64,000 bases of DNA from Streptomyces sp. NBC_00193 (GCF_026342735.1 NZ_JAPEMM010000001.1:2852001-2916000); one strand, 5' to 3'; numbered from the stretch's first letter, positions 49,905 through 58,349 are shown. Notes: generated from the letters alone by a model not told the origin. Numbers and translations are program-made.

Positions 49905-49915
49905 TCCCAACCGTT

Positions 49916-49943
49916 GAAGGTCCCGACTCAGGTCGGGGCCTTC
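49916..49943 (-). terminator. Hairpin terminator of the small secreted protein gene
   Basis: GAAGGTCCCGAC (49916-49927) pairs with 49932-49943 with one mismatch, with a 4-base loop. It is 44 bp after the stop at 49988 in the direction of transcription, so it is the nearest of the two hairpins. Confidence 0.65.
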
Positions 49944-49987
49944 TTCGCGTTGTCCGCCGAACGGTGCGGCATCCGGGTCCGGTGCGC

Positions 49988-50275
49988 CTACTCCAGGCCG
50001 CCGGCCAGGTCGGCGATCGGCTGGACCGGGGCGATCACGGGCGCGAGGTGGTTCGGCAGCTCCATCAGCTGGTTGAGCTGGTTCAGGCCGCCGCTGACCT
50101 GCCCGCCGATCTCCTGCACCGAGGACGGGCTCGCCCCGTCCGACATGCCCTGCGGCGCCGGCAGGTCCGGGAGGGTGAGCGGGGAGATCGGTGCGGCGGA
50201 GGCGGCGGGCGCCGCGAGGCCCGCGGCGGCCCCCGCGAGGGCGATGGCGGCGAGGATGCGCTGGGTCTTGGTCAT
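49988..50275 (-). CDS. Small secreted protein
   Basis: 95 residues. A signal peptide (about 1-28, RILAAIALAGAAAGLAAPAASA) is followed by a mature chain of about 67 residues beginning APISPLTLPDLPAPQG and rich in Leu, Pro and Gln (GGLNQLNQLMELPNHLAPVIAPVQPIADLAGGLE). No Cys is present. The pattern of PxLP and NQL motifs suggests an extended or helical surface peptide; no family is recognised. It lies downstream of tRNA-Ser(CGA) on the same strand, beyond that tRNA's terminator. Confidence 0.75.
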   Translation of the reverse strand: MTKTQRILAAIALAGAAAGLAAPAASAAPISPLTLPDLPAPQGMSDGASPSSVQEIGGQVSGGLNQLNQLMELPNHLAPVIAPVQPIADLAGGLE

Positions 50276-50380
50276 GCCGTGACAACGGCCGAGGGCGCGG
50301 GCGGTCACGCGGATGTCCCTCGGACGCCGGACGCCGGCCGCATTGCGCGCGGCGTACGGCGTACTGCACCCGGAAACGAC

Positions 50381-50412
50381 GAGAGCCCCGACCCTTGCGG
50401 GGCGGGGCTCTC
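50381..50412 (-). terminator. Terminator of tRNA-Ser(CGA)
   Basis: GAGAGCCCCGACCC (50381-50394) pairs with GGGGCGGGGCTCTC (50399-50412) with one mismatch. It lies 8 bp after the 3' end of the tRNA in the minus direction. Confidence 0.85.
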
Positions 50413-50420
50413 GATCAGAG

Positions 50421-50507
50421 CGGTAGCGGTGGGATTTGAACCCACGGATAGCTTGCACCATCACACGCTTTCGAGGCGTGCTCCTTCGGCCGCTCGGACA
50501 CGCTACC
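50421..50507 (-). tRNA. tRNA-Ser (anticodon CGA)
   Basis: A class II tRNA of 87 nt. The acceptor GGTAGCG pairs with CGCTACC (50422-50428 and 50501-50507 on the plus strand) and the discriminator is G. The anticodon loop CTCGAAA gives CGA (plus 50471-50473), reading UCG serine codons. A long variable arm and GGTTCAAATCC T-loop are present. CCA is not encoded. Confidence 0.96.
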
Positions 50508-50586
50508 GAGAGAGAGCTTAGCCCAAGGAGACCCGTGCTCTGAAATCCATACGCCCGGAACCTTCGCGCGAACCTTCAGGCGACCC

Positions 50587-51093
50587 TCAGAGGTCGCGGA
50601 AGAAGTCGGTGAGCTGCTGCGCGCACTCCCCCGCGAGCACGCCCGCGATCACCTCGGGCCGGTGGTTGAGCCTGCGGTCCCGTACGAGGTCCCACAGCGA
50701 CCCGGCGGCGCCCGCCTTCTCGTCGGACGCCCCGTAGACCACCCGGGCCACCCGTGACTGCACGAGGGCGCCCGCGCACATCACGCACGGCTCCAGGGTC
50801 ACCACGAGGGTGCACCCCGGGAGCCGCCATTCCCCGAGGGCGGTGGCGGCCCGGCGCAGCGCCAGTACCTCGGCGTGTGCCGTCGGGTCTCCGGTCGCCT
50901 CCCGCTCGTTGTGCCCGGTGGCCAGGAGCTTCCCGTCCGGGCCGAGCACCACGGCGCCGACCGGCACGTCGCCGGCCGGCACCGCCCGGGCGGCCTCCAG
51001 GAGCGCCAGGCGCATGGAGTCCTGCCACGGGTCCCGTACGGGATCGGGCGTGTACGGGGTGGGCCGCGGGGTGTGGTGGTGCGCGGGGATCAC
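50587..51093 (-). CDS. tadA: tRNA-specific adenosine deaminase
   Basis: 168 residues. Zinc-dependent cytidine/adenosine deaminase motif: HAEVLAL (His and catalytic Glu, about 89-92) and PCVMCAGAL (two Cys, about 117-120). It deaminates A34 to inosine in tRNA-Arg(ACG), whose gene is at 33979. The GTG at 51093 shares a base with the TAG stop of the upstream partner gene (TAGTG), which fixes the start and couples the two; GGAGG is 10 nt upstream. The N-terminal 25 residues (HHHTPRPTPYTPDP) are an unusual extension. Confidence 0.94.
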   Translation of the reverse strand: MIPAHHHTPRPTPYTPDPVRDPWQDSMRLALLEAARAVPAGDVPVGAVVLGPDGKLLATGHNEREATGDPTAHAEVLALRRAATALGEWRLPGCTLVVTLEPCVMCAGALVQSRVARVVYGASDEKAGAAGSLWDLVRDRRLNHRPEVIAGVLAGECAQQLTDFFRDL

Positions 51094-51674
51094 TAGCGGA
51101 CGGCCTCCAGGACCTCGGTGGCGCCGAGCGATTCGGCGATCTCCGAGAGCGCGTCCCCGTCCAGGGTCATCAGTTGTTTGTGGCTGACCCCGAGGTCGTC
51201 GAGCAGCCTGGGGTCGCCGAGCGGCCCGGCGGGTGCCGGTTCGGCGCCGGCGCGTACGTCGTGGCCTTCGTCCTCGTCGTCCTCGTCCTCCTGGTCTCTG
51301 TCGGCGGGTCCGCCGTCCGGGTAGGAGGCGATGACCTCGTCCTCGCCGTCCTCGGTTCCGTCGAGGTCCAGCTCGTCGAGTTCGTCGTCCTCCTCGTCCT
51401 TGCCGAGCAGCTCGTCGGTCAGCATCGAGCCGTAGGAGCTGCGGGAGGCGGCGGAGGCGTTGGACACGTAGTAGCGCGGGTCCTCTTCGCCGTCCACCCG
51501 GACGACCCCGAACCAGGCGTCCTCCTGTTCGATGAGGGCTACCACCGTGTCGTCGTCGACAGAGGCGGAGCGGGCGAGATCGATCAGATCACTCAGAGAC
51601 TCGACATCGTCGAGTTCCATGTCGCTCGCTTCCCACCCGTCTTCGGTGCGCGCGAGCAGTGCGGCGAAATACAC
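51093..51674 (-). CDS. TadA-associated protein
   Basis: 193 residues from the GTG at 51674 (MYFAALLARTEDGWEASD), with GGGAGAG 5 nt upstream. Some annotation would use an ATG at 51695 that overlaps a stop codon as ATGA. The middle (about 90-130) is strikingly acidic (KDEEDDELDELDLDGTEDGEDE and DQEDEDDEDEGHD). The C-terminus, LLDDLGVSHKQLMTLDGDALSEIAESLGATEVLEAVR, is helical. It is conserved next to tadA in actinobacteria but its biochemical role is unknown. The 286 bp upstream hold no convincing gene. Confidence 0.82.
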   Translation of the reverse strand: MYFAALLARTEDGWEASDMELDDVESLSDLIDLARSASVDDDTVVALIEQEDAWFGVVRVDGEEDPRYYVSNASAASRSSYGSMLTDELLGKDEEDDELDELDLDGTEDGEDEVIASYPDGGPADRDQEDEDDEDEGHDVRAGAEPAPAGPLGDPRLLDDLGVSHKQLMTLDGDALSEIAESLGATEVLEAVR

Positions 51675-51960
51675 CGTGACTCTCCCACTGGTCATAGGCG
51701 TGCCGGTTGGAGTTCCCCCCGGCCGGAGGTGGGTGGGGGTGGAACGGTCGTCGTGCTCACCGTTTCGTACCCCGCCCAGTCGGCATCGTGGCAGAAACGG
51801 AGCCATTGCGAGAGGTCTTCCGCGCCGTGGCGCTGGCCGCGCGTGTTGTACGGGGCCTCGTGCCGGGGGCGGGGCGGCGGCCGGGCGGGGCCTCGGCAGG
51901 GCTTGGGCGCGGGCCTCGGCAGGGCCTGGACGGGCGCCGCGGCAGGGGCCCCGGAGGGGC

Positions 51961-52134
51961 TCACCAGCGGAAGGTGCGCATGCGCATCTGCTGGCGCATG
52001 CGGGCGGCGCGGGCGCGCCTGGGCTGCACCCGGTCGCGCAGTTCCCGGGCCTCGTGCAGGTCACGGAGGAACTGCGCGCGCCGGGCTCTGCGCTGTGCCG
52101 TCGTCTCCAGTGGCTCGTGATCTTCATCGGGCAT
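51961..52134 (-). CDS. Small basic protein, 57 residues
   Basis: 57 residues: MPDEDHEPLETTAQRRARR, then QFLRDLHEARELRDRVQPRRARAARMRQQMRMRTFRW. An acidic start is followed by a strongly basic Arg-rich amphipathic helix. The codon bias is good, and the reading frame is closed by TGA immediately outside the tract. A weak RBS precedes it. It lies between usp and the tadA group on the same strand. Nucleic acid or ribosome binding is a possibility from charge alone. Short genes of this sort are usually missed in annotation. Confidence 0.65.
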   Translation of the reverse strand: MPDEDHEPLETTAQRRARRAQFLRDLHEARELRDRVQPRRARAARMRQQMRMRTFRW

Positions 52135-52262
52135 GGGTCACCGCCCCTGGCTGGTCCGGTCCGGTCCGTCCCCCCGAACCCCCACCTTCCCTCGGACCGG
52201 CCGTTTGATGCCACCTTCTGCCACGACTCGAGAGGAATTCAGTCGGATTCCGACAATCCCGG

Positions 52263-53252
52263 CTACGCGGACTCCCCCGCCGACTCCGGGGACCCCACCG
52301 ACTCCGACAACGTCGGGACGATCGCCACCGGCCCGTGCGCGTGCTGCAGCACGGCATTCGCGACCGAGCCGATCATCAGGGACCGGATGTGCCGGCGCGG
52401 GTGGTGCCGGCCCACGACGACCAGCGCCGCCGACTTCGAGGTGTCGACGAGCCGCCCGGCCGCGTCCCCGGGCACCGCGGCCTGCTCGACGGGCACCGTC
52501 GGGTACTTCGCCCGGAACGGTGCGAGCCGCTCCGTCTGGGCGCGGAGCATCTCCCGCTCGGCCGGCACCGCGTTCTCGTCCTCCCCCACCAGCGCCTCCG
52601 GCGGGATCACCGCGAACGGGCTGTCGATCACCATCGTCGGCGACGGCGGGATGCTGTACGCCGAGACCACCTGGAGGGTGGTGTCCCGCGCGGCGGCCTC
52701 CGTGAACGCGAAGTCCAGGACGTTGTCGGGCGTCTCCGCGGCGTGCAGTCCCACCACCACGCGCCCGGCCGAGGCCCCTGCGGCCCCGTCGGCCCCCTCC
52801 GCCCCGCGCGCCTCGTGCGCGACGACGACCACCGGGCAAGCGGCGCTGGTGGCCACGGCGCGGCTGTTCGAACCGAGCAGCAGCGCGGCGAAGCCGCCGC
52901 GGCCCCGGGAGCCCATCACCAGCATCCGGGCGCCCTCCCCGATGTCCCGCAGGGCCTCCGGGACGGAGCCCTCCAGGGACTCGTAGCGGACCTCGGAGGG
53001 GAGCGGGCCGCCCTCGGCCAGGTGGGCCCGTATGCGCACGCTGACGGGGTCCTCGGCCTCTTCGGGCTCGGTGCGGTCGTAGAGGGAGGAACGGCGTGCC
53101 GCGTACAGCTGGACGCTGTCGGACAGCACGTGGGCGACGACGAGCCCGCTGCCGTGGCGTACGGCCGCAGCCCTTGCCCACTCCAGGGCCTTGAGGCTGT
53201 GTTCGGATCCGTCTACGGCGGCGATCACCATTGCGTCGGTCTCGTGGGTCAT
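52263..53252 (-). CDS. Universal stress protein, tandem USP domains
   Basis: 329 residues with two USP domains. The first (about 6-150: [22 protein letters not shown] and [33 protein letters not shown], the G-2x-G-9x-G-S/T ATP motif) is standard. The second (about 165-318) has [25 protein letters not shown] and [36 protein letters not shown]. Tandem USPs bind ATP and are induced by nutrient stress in actinobacteria. Between the domains is an Ala/Gly-rich hinge ([14 protein letters not shown]). Divergent from upp. Confidence 0.92.
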   Translation of the reverse strand: MTHETDAMVIAAVDGSEHSLKALEWARAAAVRHGSGLVVAHVLSDSVQLYAARRSSLYDRTEPEEAEDPVSVRIRAHLAEGGPLPSEVRYESLEGSVPEALRDIGEGARMLVMGSRGRGGFAALLLGSNSRAVATSAACPVVVVAHEARGAEGADGAAGASAGRVVVGLHAAETPDNVLDFAFTEAAARDTTLQVVSAYSIPPSPTMVIDSPFAVIPPEALVGEDENAVPAEREMLRAQTERLAPFRAKYPTVPVEQAAVPGDAAGRLVDTSKSAALVVVGRHHPRRHIRSLMIGSVANAVLQHAHGPVAIVPTLSESVGSPESAGESA

Positions 53253-53404
53253 CCGTCCAGCGTGCTGGGGGTCCGGGCGGGTCGCATCTCCAGGGGTTTC
53301 CGGGCGTGGCCGCCGCTTCGGGCGCGAAGGGGTGGGCGCAGCGCGTAGCCTTTTGGGTGTGGGTCGCGCATTTGCGGCCGTTTTCGCAGGTGGCGGCGGT
53401 GCAG

Positions 53405-53424
53405 GTCGCAGCTTTCGCTGCGAC
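53405..53424 (+). promoter_or_regulatory. Leader hairpin before upp
   Basis: GTCGCAGC (53405-53412) pairs with GCTGCGAC (53417-53424) with a 4-base loop, 21 bp before the GTG and 12 bp before the GGAGG. It may affect translation or attenuation of upp; its role is unproven. Confidence 0.5.
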
Positions 53425-53445
53425 AGCCGAGTTTTGGAGGATGTT

Positions 53446-54081
53446 GTGCGTTTGCAGGTCGTGGATCACCCGTTGGTGGCGCACAAACTCACCACCCTGC
53501 GCGACAAGCGCACCGACTCCCCCACCTTCCGGCGCCTCGCCGACGAGCTGGTGACCCTGCTCGCGTACGAGGCCACCCGGGACGTGCGCACCGAGCAGGC
53601 CGACATCGTCACCCCGGTCGGTCCGACCACCGGCGTGAAGCTCTCCTACCCGCGGCCGCTGGTCGTACCGATCCTGCGCGCCGGTCTCGGCATGCTCGAC
53701 GGCATGGTGCGGCTGCTCCCGACCGCCGAGGTCGGCTTCCTCGGCATGGTCCGCAACGAGGAGACCCTGGAGGCCTCCACGTACGCGACGCGCATGCCGG
53801 AGGACCTCTCGGGCCGCCAGGTCTACGTGGTGGACCCGATGCTCGCCACCGGCGGCACGCTCGTCGCGGCGATCAAGGAACTCATCAAGCGCGGTGCGGA
53901 CGACGTGACCGCGGTGGTGCTGCTGGCCGCGCCCGAGGGCGTCGAGATCATGGAGCGCGAGCTCGCGGGCACGCCGGTGACGGTGGTGACGGCCGCGGTG
54001 GACGAGCGGCTCAACGAGCACGGCTACATCGTGCCGGGCCTGGGTGACGCGGGCGACCGCATGTACGGCTCGGCGGAGTAA
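53446..54081 (+). CDS. upp: Uracil phosphoribosyltransferase
   Basis: 211 residues, normal length. It has the UPRT hallmarks: [23 protein letters not shown] and the PRPP loop [32 protein letters not shown], with uracil-binding [15 protein letters not shown] at the C-terminus. It makes UMP from uracil and PRPP in pyrimidine salvage. The GTG at 53446 has TGGAGGATGTT upstream; an ATG five bases earlier is out of frame. Followed by a strong terminator; convergent with the LytR_C gene. Confidence 0.96.
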   Translation: MRLQVVDHPLVAHKLTTLRDKRTDSPTFRRLADELVTLLAYEATRDVRTEQADIVTPVGPTTGVKLSYPRPLVVPILRAGLGMLDGMVRLLPTAEVGFLGMVRNEETLEASTYATRMPEDLSGRQVYVVDPMLATGGTLVAAIKELIKRGADDVTAVVLLAAPEGVEIMERELAGTPVTVVTAAVDERLNEHGYIVPGLGDAGDRMYGSAE

Positions 54082-54129
54082 CGGCTCGGCGGAGGAACAC
54101 CGACCGGCGCGGATCGGCGCAGAGGTCCC

Positions 54130-54162
54130 AAAGCCCGGCCCCCCTTCGGGAGGCCGGGCTTT
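54130..54162. terminator. Bidirectional terminator between upp and the LytR_C gene
   Basis: AAAGCCCGGCC (54130-54140) pairs with GGCCGGGCTTT (54152-54162), extended inward by CCC/GGG pairs. The T-run and A-run at the two ends make it look bidirectional, and it sits between convergent genes. Confidence 0.88.
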
Positions 54163-54185
54163 CTCGTGTGGTCGGCGTCAGCCGG

Positions 54186-54845
54186 TCAGCACTTCTTGGC
54201 GGGTGCCGGCTGGGGGTTGGCCAGGACGGCCAGGGCCTTGTCGGCGTCGGCCTTGGGCGTGAGTTCCTTGAAGGCGTCGCCCAGGATCAGGTCGATGTCC
54301 GCGGTCTCGCGGGCGTCGGTCTGCTGGGTGGCGCCGGCGAGGTTGGTGCCGAGGACGGAGAAGGCGGCCTTGTCCGTCTGCGGCGAGCCGACCAGTATCC
54401 CGGCGCCCGGGACCTTCTTGTCGAAGTCGGCGGGGGCGTTGCCGACCTTGCCGATGACGAAGCCGCGGGCCTTGAGCTCATCGCCCACGGCCTTGGCGAG
54501 GCCGGCGCGCGGGGTCGCGTTGTAGACGTTGACCGTGATCCCGCCGGGCGGCGGGAGGACGACCTGCGGCGCGGCGGAAGCCGGCGCGGCGGAAGCCGCG
54601 GAGCCGGCCTTGGCGGGCGGGGTCGCGCAGTCCTTGGCCGCGGCGGCGGTCTTGCGTTTGTCCGCGTCGCCGCCGAACACATCGATGAGCTGCACGGCCC
54701 CGTAAGCGATCAGGGCGAGCCCGATGATCGATCCGAGCACCACGAGGACGATCCGGCGGCGGCGTCGAGGGCGGGTCATGCGGGGGTAAGCCGCTCCCGT
54801 GACCTTGTACTTTCCGCCCATGCCAGGGGGAGTGAGCATGCTCAT
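54186..54845 (-). CDS. LytR C-terminal domain membrane protein
   Basis: 219 residues from the ATG at 54845 (MSMLTPPGMGGKYKVTG). A basic cytoplasmic start (RPRRRRR), one transmembrane helix (about 34-58, IVLVVLGSIIGLALIAYGAVQLI), an Ala/Lys-rich linker and a LytR_C domain (about 105-195: PPGGITVNVYNATPRAGLAKAVGDELKARGFVIGKVGNAP). LytR_C is found with LytR-CpsA-Psr cell-wall ligases and in isolated form as here. A role in cell-wall polymer attachment is likely but unproven; no LCP catalytic domain is present. Confidence 0.88.
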   Translation of the reverse strand: MSMLTPPGMGGKYKVTGAAYPRMTRPRRRRRIVLVVLGSIIGLALIAYGAVQLIDVFGGDADKRKTAAAAKDCATPPAKAGSAASAAPASAAPQVVLPPPGGITVNVYNATPRAGLAKAVGDELKARGFVIGKVGNAPADFDKKVPGAGILVGSPQTDKAAFSVLGTNLAGATQQTDARETADIDLILGDAFKELTPKADADKALAVLANPQPAPAKKC

Positions 54846-54967
54846 GTGCGCAGCGTAATGCCGACCGCTGCCGATGCCCACTGAATCATCTGTTCATAGG
54901 GCAAGCCTGACCCGAAAGGCGCAACCGGGATCTATCAGACAGCCGGAAGGAGCCTGGAAGGAGCCCG

Positions 54968-55264
54968 TCAGCCCAGTTCGAGGACGCGCGCGTGCAGGAC
55001 CTGGCGCTGCTGGAGCGCGGCGCGGACGGCGCGGTGCAGACCGTCCTCGAGGTACAGGTCGCCCTGCCACTTCACGACGTGGGCGAAGAGGTCCCCGTAG
55101 AAGGTCGAATCCTCGGCGAGCAGCGTTTCGAGGTCGAGCTGGCCCTTGGTGGTCACAAGCTGGTCGAGCCGGACCGGGCGCGGGGCGACATCCGCCCACT
55201 GCCGGGTGGTTTCCCTGCCGTGGTCGGGGTACGGCCGCCTATTTCCGATGCGCTTGAAGATCAC
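54968..55264 (-). CDS. Small conserved hypothetical protein (antitoxin-like annotation in relatives)
   Basis: 98 residues from the GTG at 55264. Contains GRETTRQWADVAPRPVRLDQLVTTKGQLDLETLLAEDSTFYGDLFAHVVKWQGDLYLEDGLHRAVRAALQQRQVLHARVLEL. The YLEDGLHRAVRAAL segment recalls the ParB/Srx-type nucleotide-binding strand-turn-helix. Some relatives are called VapB-type antitoxins, but no toxin gene lies nearby and the fold does not look like a DNA-binding antitoxin. Function unknown. Divergent from the HerA-like gene. Confidence 0.75.
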   Translation of the reverse strand: MIFKRIGNRRPYPDHGRETTRQWADVAPRPVRLDQLVTTKGQLDLETLLAEDSTFYGDLFAHVVKWQGDLYLEDGLHRAVRAALQQRQVLHARVLELG

Positions 55265-55352
55265 ACGGAAAGCCTACCGGGCAAGGGCCTAAGGGCGCAG
55301 CCTTGCGATGACGGTGCAAAGGTGGCACATAGTGCTATTTCGGGAGTGATAT

Positions 55353-56936
55353 ATGAGCCAGAGCACCGACTCCGCGTCCCCTGCCGCGTCCCCTGCCGGC
55401 CAGATCGCCGCGGGGTACGCCTTCACCGGACCCGCGCTCGATCTGGGGGCCCTGCTCTGGGACGGGGCCTGCCTGCCGGAGCACCAGATCCGCATCCCGC
55501 TGTCGATGCTCAACCGGCACGGACTGGTCGCGGGCGCCACCGGAACCGGAAAGACCAAGACGCTGCAGCTCATCGCCGAGCAGCTGTCGGCCAACGGCGT
55601 TCCGGTCTTCCTCGCGGACATCAAGGGCGATGTCTCGGGGATCTCGGCGCCCGGCGCGACCAACGACAAGATCGAGGAACGGGCCAAGGACGTGGCCCAG
55701 GAATGGGAGGGCGCCGGATTCCCGAGCGAGTTCTACTCGCTCGGCGGGATCGGCCCCGGAATCCCGCTCCGGTCCACCGTGACGAGCTTCGGCCCGGTCC
55801 TGATGTCCAAGGTGCTCCAGCTCAACCAGACGCAGGAGCAGTCGCTCGGGCTGATCTTCCACTACGCCGATACCAAGGGCCTGGAACTGATCGACCTCAA
55901 GGACCTGCGGGCGGTCGTCGCCTTCCTGGTGTCGGACAAGGGGAAGCCCGAGCTCAAGGGCATCGGAGGACTCTCCACGGTGACCGCCGGAGTGATTCTG
56001 CGGGCGCTCACCGCCTTCGAACAGCAGGGGGCCGCGGAATTCTTCGGCGAGCCCGAATTCGACACCAGCGAATTCCTCCGGACGGCGGCGGACGGGCGCG
56101 GACTGGTCTCCGTACTGGAGCTCCCGGCGGTCCAGGACAAACCGCAGCTCTTCTCCACCTTCCTGATGTGGCTGCTGGCGGATCTGTACACCGACCTTCC
56201 GGAAGTCGGCGATCTGGAGAAGCCCAAACTGGTCTTCTTCTTCGACGAGGCGCACCTGTTGTTCAACGGGGCCTCGAAAGCCTTCCTCGAAGCCATCACG
56301 CAGACGGTCCGGCTGATCCGCTCCAAGGGCATCGGCGTCTTCTTCGTCACCCAGACCCCCAAGGACGTGCCGGCCGACGTGCTGGCGCAGCTCGGCAACC
56401 GGGTGCAGCACGCGCTGCGCGCCTTCACCCCGGACGACGCGAAGGCGCTGAAGGCGACGGTGAAGACCTTCCCGAACTCCGCCTACGACCTGGAGGAGCT
56501 GCTGACCCAGCTGGGGACGGGCGAGGCGGTGATCACGGTGCTCAGCGAGAACGGCGCACCGACCCCGGTGGCGGCCACCCGGCTGCGGGCCCCGCAGTCG
56601 CTGATGGGGCCGATCGACGCGGCCGCGCTGGACCAGGCGGTGAAGTCCTCCCTGCTCTACTCGCGGTACGCGGAGCCCATCGACCGGGAATCGGCGTACG
56701 AGAAGATCAGCGCCGAGCAGGCGGCGGCGGAGGCGGAAGCCGAGGCGGCAGCCGCCGCGGCGGAGGCGGAGAAGCAGGCGAAGGCGGCCGCGAAGGCCGC
56801 GCCGAAGCCGGACCCCTCGCTGGCGGAGCAGGTGGTGGGCAGCGGGCTCTTCCGCTCCCTGGCCAGGTCGATCGGTACGCAGCTGGGCCGCGAGATCTCC
56901 CGGTCCATCTTCGGCACGGCCAGGCGGCGCCGCTGA
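55353..56936 (+). CDS. DUF853/HerA-like ATPase
   Basis: 527 residues. Walker A GATGTGKTKT (about 65-74), Walker B KLVFFFDEAHLLF (about 290-302), and FFVTQTPKDVPADVLAQLGNRVQHALRAFTPDDAK with the arginine-finger region. A coiled Ala/Glu/Lys-rich stretch (about 450-490: EAEAEAAAAAAEAEKQAKAAAK) and a basic C-terminus follow. These FtsK/HerA relatives are hexameric DNA or protein motor ATPases; DUF853 members have no known client. The ATG at 55353 opens the conserved region but has no strong RBS. Monocistronic. Confidence 0.9.
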   Translation: MSQSTDSASPAASPAGQIAAGYAFTGPALDLGALLWDGACLPEHQIRIPLSMLNRHGLVAGATGTGKTKTLQLIAEQLSANGVPVFLADIKGDVSGISAPGATNDKIEERAKDVAQEWEGAGFPSEFYSLGGIGPGIPLRSTVTSFGPVLMSKVLQLNQTQEQSLGLIFHYADTKGLELIDLKDLRAVVAFLVSDKGKPELKGIGGLSTVTAGVILRALTAFEQQGAAEFFGEPEFDTSEFLRTAADGRGLVSVLELPAVQDKPQLFSTFLMWLLADLYTDLPEVGDLEKPKLVFFFDEAHLLFNGASKAFLEAITQTVRLIRSKGIGVFFVTQTPKDVPADVLAQLGNRVQHALRAFTPDDAKALKATVKTFPNSAYDLEELLTQLGTGEAVITVLSENGAPTPVAATRLRAPQSLMGPIDAAALDQAVKSSLLYSRYAEPIDRESAYEKISAEQAAAEAEAEAAAAAAEAEKQAKAAAKAAPKPDPSLAEQVVGSGLFRSLARSIGTQLGREISRSIFGTARRRR

Positions 56937-56991
56937 CACCGCGCAGGGGAATCCGTACCGGTGGCCCCGTCCGGCCTGCGAGACTCGGAGC

Positions 56992-57927
56992 ATGCGGACC
57001 GAACTCACCGATACGACCTCCAGCAAGGTCAACCGGGCCCTGCTCGACGCGCGACGGGCCGTCGGGAGCCCCACGATGGGGCTCGTGCTCAACCTCCTCG
57101 TCGCCACGGACGAGGAGAACGCCTACGACGCCGTCCGCGCGGCCTCCGAGGCCTCGCGCGAGCACCCCTGCCGGATCATCGCGGTGATCAAGCGCACCGC
57201 GCGCGGCTCGCACCGGTTGCGGCAGAACCGACTCGACGCGGAGCTGCGGGTCGGCACCGACGCCGGATCCGGGGAGATCGTGCTGCTCCGGCTGCACGGG
57301 ACGCTCACCGAGCACGCGGGCTCCGTCGTGCTCCCGCTGCTGGTGCCGGACGCGCCCGTGGTGGCCTGGTGGCCCGCCGACGCCCCGGACGCGCCCGCCC
57401 GGGATCCGCTCGGCGTCCTCGCGCAGCGCCGGATCACCGATGCCGAGGCGGCCGTCGACCCGGTCGCCGCGCTCGATGCCCGGGCCGGCGCCTACGAGCC
57501 CGGGGACACCGATCTGGCCTGGACCCGGCTCACCCCGTGGCGCTCGCTGCTGGCCGCCGCCCTGGACCAGAAGCCGCTCCCGGTGACGGGCGCGGCGGTG
57601 GAGAGCGAGCCCGGCAACGCGAGCTCCGAGCTGCTGGCCCGCTGGCTGGAGGACCGGCTCGGCGTGCCCGTGGAGCGGGTGGCGACCGGAGGCCCGGTCA
57701 TCACCCGGGTCCGGCTGACGACCTCGGCCGGGGAGATCCGCGTGGACCGCCCGGACGGGGTGCTGGCCACCCTGCTCCTGCCGGGCAGCCCGGACCGCAA
57801 GGTGGCGCTGAAGATCCGCAGCAGTGCCGAGCTGATAGCGGAGGAACTGCGACGGCTCGACGCCGACGAGGTCTACGCCTCGGCGCTGCGCTTCAGGCGG
57901 CCGGCCCAGGCGTCGCTCTCCGCGTAG
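56992..57927 (+). CDS. OpcA-like glucose-6-phosphate dehydrogenase assembly/regulatory protein
   Basis: 311 residues with the OpcA pattern: an N-terminal domain (about 5-130: TSSKVNRALLDARRAVGSPTMGLVLNLLVAT) and VVAWWPADAPDAPARDPLGVLAQRRITDA, then a C-terminal domain (about 165-300) with LTPWRSLLAAALDQKPLP. OpcA normally sits beside zwf and tal in the pentose phosphate operon and regulates Zwf redox-dependently. No zwf is in this window, so this is an orphan paralogue. Its last 55 bases overlap the cupin gene on the opposite strand. Confidence 0.88.
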   Translation: MRTELTDTTSSKVNRALLDARRAVGSPTMGLVLNLLVATDEENAYDAVRAASEASREHPCRIIAVIKRTARGSHRLRQNRLDAELRVGTDAGSGEIVLLRLHGTLTEHAGSVVLPLLVPDAPVVAWWPADAPDAPARDPLGVLAQRRITDAEAAVDPVAALDARAGAYEPGDTDLAWTRLTPWRSLLAAALDQKPLPVTGAAVESEPGNASSELLARWLEDRLGVPVERVATGGPVITRVRLTTSAGEIRVDRPDGVLATLLLPGSPDRKVALKIRSSAELIAEELRRLDADEVYASALRFRRPAQASLSA

Positions 57928-58349
57928 TGGTTGTCGTAGACGGGCTGGCTGTCGATGATGTCCTGCACTGTGGCCTCGCCGGCCCGCACCCGGCCGAGCA
58001 GCCGGTAGTAGTCGAAGCGGCCCATGCCGGGGGTGAAGCCGACGAAGACCTCGGCGGTGGCGCCCGCGGCCGGGGCGAAGGCGTGCTTCACGCCGGGGGG
58101 CACGGCGAGAAAGTCGCCCTTGGTCAGGGTGTGTATCTCGTCGCCGAGCAGGACGTCGAGCGAGCCGTCCGTGACGTGGAAGAACTCGGTCGCCTTGGTG
58201 TGGAAATGCACCGGGGCACCCGCCGCGCCGACCTCGAAGGTGGCCGTGTTGCAGGTGAGCTCGGCGGTGTCGGTGAGCAGCCTGATGAGGCTGCCGGGGC
58301 CATCGGAGATGATCTCGGCACTGGCGGCGCGGGTCAGGTTCTCAGTCAT
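57873..58349 (-). CDS. Cupin-domain protein
   Basis: 158 residues from the ATG at 58349. A single cupin barrel with the metal-type histidine motif GAPVHFHTKATEFFHVTDGSLDVLLGDEIHTLTKGDFLAVPPGVKHAFAP (His, His, Glu, His). It probably binds a metal and an unknown small molecule; no enzyme can be assigned. The 3' end overlaps the convergent OpcA-like gene by 55 bases (57873-57927), so both genes end inside each other. An upstream GTG at 58391 would add 14 residues without RBS. Confidence 0.88.
   Translation of the reverse strand: MTENLTRAASAEIISDGPGSLIRLLTDTAELTCNTATFEVGAAGAPVHFHTKATEFFHVTDGSLDVLLGDEIHTLTKGDFLAVPPGVKHAFAPAAGATAEVFVGFTPGMGRFDYYRLLGRVRAGEATVQDIIDSQPVYDNHYAESDAWAGRLKRSAEA

Larger units (their letters stand above)
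49599..49987. other. 389-bp intergenic region with two hairpins
   Basis: No convincing reading frame. Two hairpins are present at 49866-49904 and 49916-49943. The rest should hold the promoter of the small hydrophobic protein gene on the minus strand. The tract from 49690 to 49860 is GC-poorer and has no feature I can name; its sequence does not match SRP RNA, 6S or tmRNA hallmarks. Confidence 0.5.

Noticed and set aside
49677..50369. A long minus-strand frame between the small secreted proteins
   Set aside because: It runs through hairpins and the signal-peptide gene at 49988 in another frame, and its composition is that of a shadow.
51692..51964. A 90-residue minus-strand frame upstream of the TadA partner gene, ending in ATGA overlap
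   Set aside because: Its third-position GC is lower than that of real genes here and most of it is Pro/Arg-rich; the last 40 residues (DLSQWLRFCHDADW) look better but no relative is known to me.
54968..55264. Toxin-antitoxin module
   Set aside because: Relatives are sometimes called VapB antitoxins, but there is no toxin gene next to it and no DNA-binding fold is visible.
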